Positions 38,001 through 45,968 of a DNA stretch of 64,000 nucleotides are shown here, one piece after another. The position numbers and the translations under genes are program-made. The notes beneath the pieces are model-generated. The model did no database searches, was not told the origin of the DNA, and saw only the letters and a program-made list of their open reading frames with translations. Source of the stretch: Runella sp. SP2 (GTDB lineage: Bacteria; Bacteroidota; Bacteroidia; Cytophagales; Spirosomataceae); assembly GCF_003711225.1 (NCBI RefSeq), contig NZ_CP031030.1, forward strand, positions 6,933,501 through 6,997,500, in the 5' to 3' direction. Each line of letters opens with the position of its first letter. Positions within the stretch are counted from its first letter, which is position 1.

Positions 38001-39477
38001 TTGCAAAGACACGGCGAATGTGGTAGTGACGGTGAATGCCAAACCAAGCGCAGGTAAAGACACGACCTTGGTTTGTTCAAACGGCAATGTGCCATCAAGT
38101 GTACAACTATCAGCGACGCCGACGGGAGGCACATGGTCCGCTTTGACGGGCAATCCAACGGGCGCGACGGTGAGTAGTTCAGGTTTGGTAAGCATCACCA
38201 ACGCCACCGCCCAAGGCAAGTCGTTTAATTTTGTTTATTCGGTAAATGGCTGCCAAGATACGGTGAAAGTAATTGTACCTACTTGCCCTGCTCCATGTGT
38301 AGAGTCAACAATTAGTTCAGCGGCCCCTGTATGTTCAAATGATGCGCAAACCTACAGTTTTACCTTTACGATCAACAATCAGTTAGGCATTGTAAAAGTG
38401 AATAAAGGCACGTTGACTGGGACTAACCCGTACACAGTATCGGGTATTCCATCGGGTCAAAGTGTAATTATTACCGACAGTTTGAGCGCAATTTGTAAGG
38501 CTGATACAACGATAGCGGGTGTTAATTGTAACTGTAATCCAGCCTTGCCCCAGTTGCTGACGCCAAGTTTGACGGCTTGCATCGGGGATACTTTCCCAAC
38601 GTTGAAAGCGACGGTAGTGGGACTAGCCACAGTAGAATGGTTTAGTCAACAAACGGGCGGAACGGCGTTGTTCACAGGTTTAAATTACAAACCAAGTGGA
38701 ACGGTATCTGCGAATACAGTCTTTTACGCCCAAGCGCGCAGTACTGACCCGACCTGTCCAACGGCCATAAGCACGAGCCGTGTACCAGCGACAATCAACG
38801 CCCAAACTTGCATTGACACAATTGATTTAGCGTTGAAGAAGTCAATTAATACAAAAATCGCGCGGGTTGGTGATGTGCTGACTTACACCATCAAAGTATG
38901 GAACGAATGGACTAAGAACGCGACGGGTGTAGAAGTGACGGACAGCATCGCGACGACGGTTCAATTTGTGAGCGGCAGCTTTGTAGCGAGTCGTGGTAGT
39001 GCGACCATCAGCGGCAACGTGATTAAGTGGAACATTGGCAATATCGCAGCGGCAGGCGATACGGTAACGTTACGCTACCAAGTGCGAGCGACGCAGGCGG
39101 GAATTCATTTGAACACGGCTGAAATCAGTAAGACCAACGAGAAAGACAGAGACAGCACGCCAGGTAACGGAAAAGGTGGTGAAGATGACATTGACCAAGA
39201 ATGCTTTACGGTACCTTTTGAGTTGTGCGCTGGCCAGAAGCTGGAAGTGAGTGTTCCTGCCAATTTGACGAATGTACAATGGTTCAAGAACGGAGGTACA
39301 ACGGCAGTAGCGACGGGAAATGCAGTGTTGTTCTCGGAAGTGGGAGTCTATACTTTCACAGCAACGAACCAGGCGTGTCCAGCGAACGGCTGTTGCCCAG
39401 TCATCATCGAAGCGGGTACAAACTGTTGCCCTGTTGACTTGTGTATTCCTTTTACGGTGAAGAAAGTGAAGAAGTAA
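32038..39477 (+). CDS. Giant secreted repeat protein with DUF11-, SdrD-B- and Ig-like domains
   Basis: 2479-residue exported protein. The ATG at 32038 gives a signal sequence (PFICKTVGFMLFFGFWVNIAHSQ); upstream in-frame codons are not needed. Domain order: several DUF11-like conserved-repeat modules (about 25-860, for example GADVAYDFGFANTGNVPLEN); one SdrD-B-type calcium-binding module (GDRVWFDTNKNGIQDAGEGG, about 877); an Ig/PKD-like module (about 1015); then three 247-residue repeats (about 1181-1921) plus a shortened, diverged fourth; a DUF11 module again (DLALKKSINTK, about 2263); and a cysteine-rich tail ending CIPFTVKKVKK. No type A T9SS C-terminal domain was recognised. Likely a cell-surface adhesin or matrix protein. 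Confidence 0.88.
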   Translation: MKSFTIPFICKTVGFMLFFGFWVNIAHSQVTLSLDYKAKAGTPDTVLSGQFWTMQLDYSISSTTAPNVSGVKIEVAVPDFINSMEGLSGTTQAPLANFSFNNTPGAKKLTITFVNPVPTGSTGVLEFRMRSTNGATPNNTTIESCATLTDAAANTSGTKCHEMVIKAVANLCGSKTLKGGGAVGVPTTYRIGLTYGTSNIFEVFLGSLNVSNILVSDTLPTGATYVSAKVVDGFGSTVPSTITQTGNVVTTTFPDYVINNINNSANIKFLEITVKFDSPTFNVGDIVTNKASITFTPLGGNPVTLINGSTNSVCTSDLIETTTLVAAVTNATLFKSRVGASTVNSGADVAYDFGFANTGNVPLENVEIIDTIPAHLTYSAMRMDAYGSAITALQYQTNLNSTWTNWVVTNAQNTPPPPLAAGERLTAIKFILANPFEANATITGTNLMVFTTDIVTTPTIVTNCIDWTSTTANLPANRRACAASYTINPPSPTAKANYSSSHSPGCATYSLNQEITFTGSLTAEVGYANLENPVVAFYTLDGAKYVPNSEVFNASTSGITTPPTLTVMPGHATFSGQSYTLYRWTFPTGTVLPTQKSFLVSVKVKLTNALPGGSGVNVWFVADGSNVSDYAPFNSGVVSFTDKKDWNLDNDTTQVFNVAPTSFSSCPLVVTSVAEMESIKWVKGLCDTTYSRFPAFGQTVPGGNADYRLIVKNKGNVVMKDIKIVDILPFIGDRGVIDPQTRNSAWRPNLADPIVAPSGITVYYTTVGNPCRDEVKQPSAPSPFPTGCVPPNWTTTPPSDITKVQAVKIDFGTKQLAGGDSLVFNWPMRAPVNSPTNDEIAWNSFGFVATRTDNNQALLAAEPPKVGIKVKPGSPAFYGDRVWFDTNKNGIQDAGEGGVDGIKVKLFSPKVAGSQTPATDSLINFTITGNGGLYKFSNLPPGDYYAVFCLPTGYSISPKNAAGSTLDNDSDGTQTTYDGGLATIVATTNLVADEEDYSWDQGIFCDFTPAVTGVQSVSLNSSVTLTASGGTTYLWSGPNGFSATTAAITINPVTPADTGTYVVNIEVGACRASLTTGIKIAVCTKPLALATPKVQTICVGGAATAFTVTPSTDVEYKWYGPLADTTSSLGTAVSGATSATFIPSGAALTTAGTKYYAVVVNTTGDVNCADTAYVQLIVNAKPVIADGSATICAGESVDLTSKITNYSTYLSPVWTIGTANGTAVATPTSVKPTGTTTYVLVAQNAAGCKDTANVVVTVNAKPNAGKDTTLACVNATNNTLATSYTLVPSPTEGTWSQLGTTPATATISGNNVTGMTVTGTYQFIYTTAVGCKDTVAVTVAPCAGCVKPNAGADAANVCQPTSTAKLTAVTTGGTWAPIGSPANPSAATIDANGNISGLNAAGTYKFVYSVTSGGQTCTDTAQVIVLAKPVIADGSATICAGESVDLTSKITNYDTYLSPVWTVGTANGTVVATPSSVKPIGTTTYVLVAQNAAGCKDTANVVVTVNVKLNAGKDTTLACVNAATNTLATSYTLVPNPAGGSWTQLGTTPTTATISGNNVTGMSVAGTYQFIYTTTAGCKDTVAVTVAPCAGCVKPNAGADAANVCQPTSTAKLTAVTTGGTWAPIGSPANPSAATIDANGNISGLNAAGTYKFVYSVTSGGQTCTDTAQVTVLAKPVIADGSATICAGESVDLTSKITNYNTYLSPVWTIGTANGTAVATPNSVKPTGTTTYVLVAQNAAGCKDTANVVVTVNVKPSAGKDTTLACVNAATNTLATSYTLVPSPAGGSWSQLGTTPTTAAISGNNVTGMSVAGTYQFIYTTTAGCKDTVAVTVAPCAGCVKPNAGPDAANVCQPTSTAKLTAVTAGGTWAPIGSPANPSAATIDANGNISGLNAAGTYKFVYSVMSGGQTCTDTAQVVVLAKPVIADGSTTICAGELVDLTSKITNYDTYLSPVWTVGTANGPVVAAPKTVKPTGTTTYVLVAQNAAGCKDTANVVVTVNAKPSAGKDTTLVCSNGNVPSSVQLSATPTGGTWSALTGNPTGATVSSSGLVSITNATAQGKSFNFVYSVNGCQDTVKVIVPTCPAPCVESTISSAAPVCSNDAQTYSFTFTINNQLGIVKVNKGTLTGTNPYTVSGIPSGQSVIITDSLSAICKADTTIAGVNCNCNPALPQLLTPSLTACIGDTFPTLKATVVGLATVEWFSQQTGGTALFTGLNYKPSGTVSANTVFYAQARSTDPTCPTAISTSRVPATINAQTCIDTIDLALKKSINTKIARVGDVLTYTIKVWNEWTKNATGVEVTDSIATTVQFVSGSFVASRGSATISGNVIKWNIGNIAAAGDTVTLRYQVRATQAGIHLNTAEISKTNEKDRDSTPGNGKGGEDDIDQECFTVPFELCAGQKLEVSVPANLTNVQWFKNGGTTAVATGNAVLFSEVGVYTFTATNQACPANGCCPVIIEAGTNCCPVDLCIPFTVKKVKK
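35578..38075 (+). repeat. 741-bp tandem repeats, three full plus one partial
   Basis: Units start at 35578, 36319, 37060 and 37801, each exactly 741 bp apart. Stretches of over 200 bases are nearly identical between units 1 and 2 (for example 36024-36300 against 36765-37041). The fourth unit matches for about 275 bases and then diverges. Each unit holds two or three Ig-like modules with CKDT and CVKPNAG motifs. Confidence 0.92.
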
Positions 39478-39498
39478 ATTGAAGTTAAAATTTAGTAA

Positions 39499-39536
39499 GA
39501 TCCCTCAGTAGGTAAACACCTCTGGGGGATTTTTTG
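39499..39536 (+). terminator. Terminator of the giant repeat-protein gene
   Basis: Imperfect stem ATCCCTCAG...GGT / ACCTCTGGGGGAT followed by TTTTTTG, 22 bases after the stop. Confidence 0.75.
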
Positions 39537-39586
39537 TGTGATAAAAAACTAATAACGGTGTGTGTAAGAGGAACGCTTAAAAGTGA

Positions 39587-40168
39587 TTAGCTGGCGTGTT
39601 GGAGCTGGTACTTTTTAGGCGTCACTCCAAAGTGTTTTTGGAACATTTTATTAAACTTAATGGCCGAATTACTGCCATAGCCGACCATTTTGGCCACTTC
39701 ATTGCACTTGAGCCCTTTACGGAGAAGCTTGCTGGCGTACTCCATTCGTTTCTCAAGGTAAAGTTGATAAAACCCTTTGCCGTAGATTTTCTTAAAAAGA
39801 CTGCGGAATTGACTGGTGGCTATTTCTAATTGTGAAGCAATCTCCGTTTCCGCAGGGACGTTTTGGGTGTGTTTTCGTTGAATATAATAGTCGTAAGCCC
39901 ACTCAATTTTTTCGCGTGTACTTAGATGAGAAGGAGGAAGGGCTGATACTGATTCTTCCTTTGGTACATAACCCGCAGATGGAAATACTGAAGCTCCTGC
40001 TTTAAGGGACGACGAAAGTACAGGATGATAGACCAACTCAAACGAAATTTGTTTGGACAACAGGAATGAAAGAAGGGTTTGTGTGTCTTGCTGCTCAATC
40101 TGTAAACATACTGTTAAATCCTGATTTTTAGGGAGCTCATGGGCTGATGTGATAGGGTGAGAGTTCAT
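39587..40168 (-). CDS. AraC-family transcriptional regulator, short
   Basis: 193 residues from the ATG at 40168; an upstream in-frame ATG (40246) would add 26 residues unlike any known domain. The C-terminal half is an AraC HTH: IASQLEIATSQFRSLFKKIY (about 112-131) and CNEVAKMVGYGSNSAIKFNKMF (about 160-181), ending HFGVTPKKY. The small N-terminal part is not a recognised sensor domain. It lies just past the giant repeat-protein gene in convergent orientation, so that gene is bracketed by two AraC-type genes. Its target is unknown. Confidence 0.78.
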   Translation of the reverse strand: MNSHPITSAHELPKNQDLTVCLQIEQQDTQTLLSFLLSKQISFELVYHPVLSSSLKAGASVFPSAGYVPKEESVSALPPSHLSTREKIEWAYDYYIQRKHTQNVPAETEIASQLEIATSQFRSLFKKIYGKGFYQLYLEKRMEYASKLLRKGLKCNEVAKMVGYGSNSAIKFNKMFQKHFGVTPKKYQLQHAS

Positions 40169-40358
40169 GGTTTTCAAAGTTTGGTGAAAAATAAGGCATA
40201 ATGTATAATAGGTAGATGGATGACGTGGATTAGTATCTTTGGTCACATAAAACCAAAATTTTTTTTACTATTTGTAAACAATCTAATCTTAACATACCAA
40301 AAGAAATATGCCTATTATCGCGCTATCGAATTAAATTTGAGGATATATAAACGCAAAA

Positions 40359-40385
40359 TCCCCAACGGTAAAACTCCGTTGGGGA
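40359..40385 (-). terminator. Terminator of the GH18 gene
   Basis: Stem TCCCCAACGG / CCGTTGGGGA. Read on the minus strand it is followed by a short T-run. It lies 41 bases past the GH18 stop codon. Confidence 0.75.
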
Positions 40386-40425
40386 CTGAATAAGAGGGGG
40401 ATAATTCAATTAAGTGGAGACAAGC

Positions 40426-41391
40426 TTATTTCTTTGAACCTCGTTTGATGGCCTGAAGCAGTGAAAACTCATCGTTGGTATCGCACGAAATTTCCCAAAT
40501 CATGACGCCACCGCATCCTCGGTCTTTGGCTAGCTTGGTTTTAAGCTCAATCGTATGGATACCGTTATAAAAAGCGCCTTTCCAGTAGTCATCGTAAGGA
40601 CTTGCGCCGTCTTTTAACAAACCTTTGTAATCGGGTCCATAATTTCCCATTCCTTTTTTAGAGTAAAATGGTAGTCCCAAAATGGCTTTTTTCGCGGCAA
40701 CTCCGCGCTCTTTTGTCCAATAATCTAAGCTTTTAACGGCCAAAGAATAAGGAGAATGGGCGCGGATATAGCTGGGGCCGTAGTCGTCGTCATAAGCCAT
40801 CACGTTGACCCAATCCATTTTGCCGAGGGCTTCTTTCTTCATTCCGTACCCTTTTTTGCCGTACGAAATCACTGCGGCGGTTAGTTTTTTGCCTTGGGCG
40901 TGGAGCGAATCTCCAAGCTCACTCATAAGCGCTACGTAGTGGTCGGCCGAAGGTGAATCTTCGTCGGGGTATTCCCAGTCCAAATCCACGCCATCCACTT
41001 TATAGGTACGAACAAACTTCATCACGTGTTGAACAAACGTGTGACGACCTTCGGCACGTTCGGCCATTTTGTGAAAGCGGGTGTCATCGCCACCGCCGTC
41101 GCCAATACCCCATCCGCCAATTGAAATAAATACTTGAATTTTGTGCTGGTGTAGGTACCGAACAAGGCTGTGGAGCGCTTCGGGGTTTCGGAGTGGTTCG
41201 AGGGAATCGCCCGTTTTGGCAGGAATGGCAAACGAAAAATTGACATGAGTCAACACATCTACGGGGATTTGTTCTGGAGGTGTATTGGGGACGTAATAGC
41301 CAATAACTTTAAAATCATTGGTCTTTTTTTGAGCAAAAACGCCCAAACTTAGCGCTACCAAAGCGCTCGAAATAAAGGGTTTGATGTTCAT
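40426..41391 (-). CDS. Glycoside hydrolase family 18
   Basis: 321-residue secreted enzyme (signal peptide SALVALSLGVFAQ). The (beta/alpha)8 barrel carries the GH18 signature DGVDLDWEYP (about 133-142) with the catalytic glutamate, and SIGGWGIG upstream (about 90). The MAYDDDYG motif (about 195) is the Met-x-Tyr-Asp element that positions the substrate N-acetyl group. The barrel ends with GGVMIWEISCDTNDEF. It can be a chitinase or an endo-beta-N-acetylglucosaminidase; the neighbours (GH29, GH125, glycosylasparaginase) make the second attractive, but short chitinase-type sequence features argue for caution. No carbohydrate-binding module is present. Confidence 0.9.
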   Translation of the reverse strand: MNIKPFISSALVALSLGVFAQKKTNDFKVIGYYVPNTPPEQIPVDVLTHVNFSFAIPAKTGDSLEPLRNPEALHSLVRYLHQHKIQVFISIGGWGIGDGGGDDTRFHKMAERAEGRHTFVQHVMKFVRTYKVDGVDLDWEYPDEDSPSADHYVALMSELGDSLHAQGKKLTAAVISYGKKGYGMKKEALGKMDWVNVMAYDDDYGPSYIRAHSPYSLAVKSLDYWTKERGVAAKKAILGLPFYSKKGMGNYGPDYKGLLKDGASPYDDYWKGAFYNGIHTIELKTKLAKDRGCGGVMIWEISCDTNDEFSLLQAIKRGSKK

Positions 41392-41481
41392 AGAAACGGG
41401 ATTTGTGAGAGGATAGTTGAAGATGAAATGGGTTTATACGCTCAAATTTAGCCTTTTTGGACGGAATTGGCTATTTCTTTC

Positions 41482-44046
41482 CTATTTCAATAGCATCGTC
41501 AACGTTTGTCCTTCTTTAAGCTGATGGTTTGCTTCAAAAGTTTTGGTTAGTTTACCAATTGAAAACTTTTCTAACGCAACGTCTCCGTTTAAACTGGAGA
41601 GTTTGATGCTAAAGCCATTTCCCATTTTTTTGCACTGAACGGTTCCGTAGGCATACCCATTTGACCAAAAGAAGGTCCCTTCTTGAGAATGAAAAGCCAT
41701 CGTTTTTTTTACTCCTGAATACTGAAACCCTGAAAGAGCTAATACGGCCCCCCAGCTTGTCATGGCTCGTGCGTAGTGGTGACCACATTCGGCTTCATCA
41801 AAAGGGCTACGCTTAGCTCCGTCGTAACGGTCCCGTATATTTTTGATGCAGAGCAAACCCGACTCAGTCTGACCTTCGTAGAGCATTCCGATGGCAGCCG
41901 TATATTCAAATCCTGTCATGACTTCTGAAAAATATGGAAATGGGATTTGCGGACGCTCACCACGCGGATAACTCGCCATCAACAAGGCGGCCTCGTCACC
42001 CAAGGCGTACGAACGCATATTGTTAAAATGATTCAGCATACTGGAGCGGTAATTGTATTTGAGGATGCTTTGAAGCGTTTTTTGAGCATTTTCGGGCTTT
42101 ATCAGATACCCAAGCCCATAGACGTGAGCCATGTATTGCCCAATGAGCTGGTCAACCAAACAGCCTTTCCCTAATTGATAGGGTGGGTCTTGGGTGTAAG
42201 CGCGGCCGCTGGCTACAGTTGCCATCAAGATTTGGTCTTTATGAGCTGCTGTCTGAACGATTTGTTCGTAATATTCTCCATTGAATAGACGTTCATCGGC
42301 AAACTTTTTTCCTCGTTCAAAAAGCTGCCGACATTCTGCGGCAAATATAGGTTCGTTCATCGCATTAGCCATTTCTTCCATCGCACGTAAGGCTCCCAAG
42401 TACCAAATTTGCATTTGAGGATTAGGACCATAATATTCTACGTCCATCGTATTGTGTTGACACCCTTCCATGACGCCATCTTTGTCGCCGTCCCAACCTC
42501 CTTTAAGCCACGCAAATTGTAAGCTGCGTTTAACTGCGGGATAAAATTGTCGGAGAAATGACGTGTCGCCAGATAGCTGCCAATCGCGATAGAAGCGCAT
42601 GATGGTGCCCATTTGCCCATCGGCGGCGGCGGCTTTGTAGCGTTGGGCGTTGGTGGCTAGCGGTAACCCCACCCGAAAACTCATAAAACCAGTTTCATCG
42701 AGGGCGGGCCCAAACTCCGTTTTGCGCATAGTTTGGGCCAATTGGCCAAATAAAAAACCCGTTGCCTGTTCGTAATTCCATACGTGAGTGCAGGAGCCCT
42801 GACACGAGCCGTAGTTGTCCATGCAGCCTTCCCAGCCCATCATGGTGCCATCTTTGATTCGGAAAACAGTTTGTGAACGTAGCGTGCTGAGGTTGAAGAG
42901 AGCGGCTTCTTTCACTACCTCAGGTAGCTTGCTTTGCATAAAAGCCCTGACAAACTCAACGGTTTTTTGCTCCAGTTGGGGTAATCGTTCGGCGGCTTTT
43001 TGGGCTACGTCCCAAGCGTCGGTGTATTGGGTAGCATAGTAGTTGCCTATACTCTCAGACGACCAAGCAAAGCGGTTGGGGAAATGCCAAGTAATGTAAA
43101 ATGTATAAACACGGCTTTGATTAGCAGGGATTTGCATCTTTACTGCTAGTGATGCCTGAGGGTCATTATCTACCAGTTTTTCCTTGTCAGTGAGTTCGCC
43201 ATCAGCACTGAAATCATCCCAAAAATCCAGCAGGGCGTTTTCCCAGTCGTTGCTTCTGGACGAGCGTCGGTACGTGACTCCTGTTTGAGCGGGAGTTACA
43301 AGTGCCATTGTGCCCCATTGTTCTGCTGTTTTCTTGACGCTGTCAGAGTACATGAAAATTCCTTGCACTTGACCTGACGTACGGAAGCTATTTTGGTTGT
43401 TTTTGGCGCCAATCGGAATCAAATCACCTTTCCAATCCATCCGTGTTTTTGAGCCATCATTACCAATAAAATTACGCATCAAACCACATACCGATACCGT
43501 AATGGGCTGATTCGTGGTGTTTTTTACTTCGTATTTTAGTACGGCTAACGGCATTCCGCTGGCATCGGCATCGGTAGGAATCAAAGGGTTAAATGCTTTG
43601 AGCCGAACGCTGACGGGGAGGTTAGGGTCAGATAGATTGACTTGACCAAAAGGGTAAGTAGCATCAAACGAAGCGTTACGAAAACGCGGAATACCGTGGT
43701 TATCCACTGGGCGCCCCTCTTTGTCCTGATAATCGACGGGGTCGAGTGGACCCATTAGCCCTTTGGTATGCGTTTTACCGTTGGTTTCTCTAATGAAAAT
43801 TGAAAAAAAAGGCACTCCATTTCCCATCTGTCCCCCACTAAATCCTTTGGCGGGTCGATTCATAATTTCCCAATCTCGGAGTTCGCCTTTGCCCGAAAGA
43901 GACACCGTTCCTGTGCCAATACCTCCGAGGGGAAGAGCGATTCGGTACAGGTGATTTTGGTCATAATGCTTCAAAATAGGTACATCTTGTGCGCATACTT
44001 GTGGAATAAAACTCCCCAAGAAAGCAATCAGAAAATGAGATTTCAT
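41482..44046 (-). CDS. Glycoside hydrolase family 116 (GBA2-like)
   Basis: 854-residue secreted protein (signal KSHFLIAFLGSFIPQVCAQ). Two domains as in GH116: an N-terminal beta-sandwich from IALPLGGIGTGTVSL (about 37) with the characteristic GELRDWEIMNRP, and a C-terminal (alpha/alpha)6 domain with MGWEGCMDNYGSCQGSCTHVWNYEQ-region (about 400-425), GCQHNTMDVEYYGPN (about 530) and the end region DEAECGHHYARAMTSW (about 765). Characterised members are beta-glucosidase, beta-xylosidase, N-acetyl-beta-glucosaminidase and non-lysosomal glucosylceramidase; which applies is not clear. It lies 90 bp from GH18 and 23 bp from the SGNH gene on the same strand. Confidence 0.9.
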   Translation of the reverse strand: MKSHFLIAFLGSFIPQVCAQDVPILKHYDQNHLYRIALPLGGIGTGTVSLSGKGELRDWEIMNRPAKGFSGGQMGNGVPFFSIFIRETNGKTHTKGLMGPLDPVDYQDKEGRPVDNHGIPRFRNASFDATYPFGQVNLSDPNLPVSVRLKAFNPLIPTDADASGMPLAVLKYEVKNTTNQPITVSVCGLMRNFIGNDGSKTRMDWKGDLIPIGAKNNQNSFRTSGQVQGIFMYSDSVKKTAEQWGTMALVTPAQTGVTYRRSSRSNDWENALLDFWDDFSADGELTDKEKLVDNDPQASLAVKMQIPANQSRVYTFYITWHFPNRFAWSSESIGNYYATQYTDAWDVAQKAAERLPQLEQKTVEFVRAFMQSKLPEVVKEAALFNLSTLRSQTVFRIKDGTMMGWEGCMDNYGSCQGSCTHVWNYEQATGFLFGQLAQTMRKTEFGPALDETGFMSFRVGLPLATNAQRYKAAAADGQMGTIMRFYRDWQLSGDTSFLRQFYPAVKRSLQFAWLKGGWDGDKDGVMEGCQHNTMDVEYYGPNPQMQIWYLGALRAMEEMANAMNEPIFAAECRQLFERGKKFADERLFNGEYYEQIVQTAAHKDQILMATVASGRAYTQDPPYQLGKGCLVDQLIGQYMAHVYGLGYLIKPENAQKTLQSILKYNYRSSMLNHFNNMRSYALGDEAALLMASYPRGERPQIPFPYFSEVMTGFEYTAAIGMLYEGQTESGLLCIKNIRDRYDGAKRSPFDEAECGHHYARAMTSWGAVLALSGFQYSGVKKTMAFHSQEGTFFWSNGYAYGTVQCKKMGNGFSIKLSSLNGDVALEKFSIGKLTKTFEANHQLKEGQTLTMLLK

Positions 44047-44069
44047 TAGTGAAATGGGGGTATAAAATG

Positions 44070-45833
44070 TTACTTCTTCAACAACTCCTGCTCTAAGCGT
44101 TTCCCTGCTTCTTCATAGCCTGCCGCATTGGGATGAAGCCCGTCGGAGAAAAGGCTTTCATTGATTTTTCCATCTTTTTGCAAAAACCCTTTACCAATGT
44201 CCGAAAAACCTACTTTTTCGGCTTTGGTCATGGCTTGGATGGCTTTGTTGAGCGTGGCTACGCGCTCTTCTTGGGCGCGTCGAGGATAAATGCCCAGAAG
44301 GGTAATCTTGGCTTGGGGCTGCCGTTTTTGAATGGCTTGTACCAAAAAACGAAGACCTTGCACAATCTCGTCGTCGGTATTGAGCTGGAGGTTGTTGGTG
44401 CCAATGTTGATGATAATTTTTTCGGGGGTAATTCCGTCAAATTCATCGTGATAGACGCGCCACAGCACGTTTTCAACCCTGTCCCAACCAAAACCGAAAT
44501 TGCGCACTTGGTAGGGTTCTACGTATTTCTGCCACGAATCAGCCCCTTTGATGCGGTTGTTAAGTGGTTTTCCACCCCAATTGTGGGTAATGGAGTTACC
44601 AATCAAAACCACTTTGGGGGCGTCAGTTTGGTTCAAACGTAGCATATCGTAATGACGGTCTTCCCACACGTAGCTGGCTGGTTCGCGGTTCTGGCGGGTA
44701 GGTATCTGCGTTTTGAGCGCTCCTGCGGGTTCTTGCATAATTTCCCGAAGTTTTTTCTCGTACGCCTCAGCGTAGCGCATCATCCCGATGTCGTTGGGGT
44801 GCGTCCCATCCACCATTCCTTCGTGGTCGATGTTGATGTCGGAAATAGGCAACGAATACACGCCCGTAATTTTTTCGTTGGCGAGTTGGGCTATTGCTGC
44901 GCGGAGGTCTCTGTTGGTGTCTTCAAACAAAGGCTGACGGTGGGGCATCAAATAACCTTCGGTGTAGCCGTCGTGGTCGGTGAGCAAAATCGGCGTGTTG
45001 GGGTGTTTGGCGCGAAGGGCTTTTACCGATTCGACAATTCTTTTTTGGAGTTCTTGGTGATCGACGATTGGGACAATCAAATTGGGCAAACAATCCAAAA
45101 CAAAGACCTTGGCATCAATCTCATTGATAAGCGCAACTACTTCTTTTTCCAAACGGCCGTTGCCCGAAAACCCAAGATTGATGACCGTTCGGTCGAGTTT
45201 TCGAGACAGAATATTTGTCCATGCCATGCCTGGGCGAGTAGCGCAAGCGCCTTGGGCAATGGACGTTCCATAGACCACAATCGGTTTTTCGAGGCGCTGA
45301 GGTAATACTTTAAATAAACTTCCTTCGGGAACGCCAATTTCTAAATTTCGGACGCTGTTATAAAGAGGTAAAAAAAGTCGGTATTCGCGGCCGAGTTTGT
45401 GGTAGTTGTCGTTGGGGCGAAGCTGGGCAAAAACGTACTGAACCGTGTCTTTGAAGCTGTATTTGCCATTGGCCCACTGCCAATTTCCGTCGCTGTCGAT
45501 TCCGTACAAATCTACGCCACTCACACCCGTGGAGGGCATGTGGGGCATATTGATAGCGCCCGTTACTTTGTAGCGAACGACGATTTGGTCGGCGTTACTC
45601 ACAAAACGTATCGAAAGCCCTGCGCTGTTACGCGAGAGGTTCCAAACGGCCTTGCGGACGTTGGCTTCGGCCCGCGATGGAAAACGTTGGATGGTGTCGC
45701 GCATTTCGCTAGACCAAGCTTGGCCGTCGATGACGGGAAAACTACTGTCGGAAGGTTTCCACCAAACCAATTTCGTCTGGGCAGAGGCAAAAAAGAAGGT
45801 TAAACTGAATAGAAAGGTGATGTACAGGCGCAT
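44070..45833 (-). CDS. Two-domain SGNH/GDSL hydrolase
   Basis: 587-residue secreted protein (signal LYITFLFSLTFFFASAQ) with two SGNH esterase domains in series. The first is preceded by a small beta-sandwich with the GVDLYGID motif of the GxDLY family (about 105); its nucleophile region is VYGTSIAQGACA (about 193) and it continues with NLGFSGNG and DCLPN, then GTHPND with the histidine (about 339). The second starts at about 403 with VVLIGNSITHNWGG, followed by NFGFGWDRVENV, NIGTNNLQ and DGLHPN. Both domains have recognisable catalytic Ser, Gly, Asn and Asp/His, so both may be active. Probably de-acylates or de-acetylates a glycan. Operonic with GH116, 23 bp apart. Confidence 0.85.
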   Translation of the reverse strand: MRLYITFLFSLTFFFASAQTKLVWWKPSDSSFPVIDGQAWSSEMRDTIQRFPSRAEANVRKAVWNLSRNSAGLSIRFVSNADQIVVRYKVTGAINMPHMPSTGVSGVDLYGIDSDGNWQWANGKYSFKDTVQYVFAQLRPNDNYHKLGREYRLFLPLYNSVRNLEIGVPEGSLFKVLPQRLEKPIVVYGTSIAQGACATRPGMAWTNILSRKLDRTVINLGFSGNGRLEKEVVALINEIDAKVFVLDCLPNLIVPIVDHQELQKRIVESVKALRAKHPNTPILLTDHDGYTEGYLMPHRQPLFEDTNRDLRAAIAQLANEKITGVYSLPISDINIDHEGMVDGTHPNDIGMMRYAEAYEKKLREIMQEPAGALKTQIPTRQNREPASYVWEDRHYDMLRLNQTDAPKVVLIGNSITHNWGGKPLNNRIKGADSWQKYVEPYQVRNFGFGWDRVENVLWRVYHDEFDGITPEKIIINIGTNNLQLNTDDEIVQGLRFLVQAIQKRQPQAKITLLGIYPRRAQEERVATLNKAIQAMTKAEKVGFSDIGKGFLQKDGKINESLFSDGLHPNAAGYEEAGKRLEQELLKK

Positions 45834-45968
45834 GGATGGGGATTAGGTAAGGGTTTAATTTCGGTAGCAATTTAAAGTAAAATACGCACTCAATAGTATT
45901 TACTAGGGGATGATGCGTATATTTTTAACAACTGATTTTCCAACCCTTCAACCTTTCTATTTCAACTA

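Noticed and set aside
35578-38075. Possible CRISPR-like or minisatellite array
   Set aside because: Units are 741 bp, coding and contiguous, without spacers.
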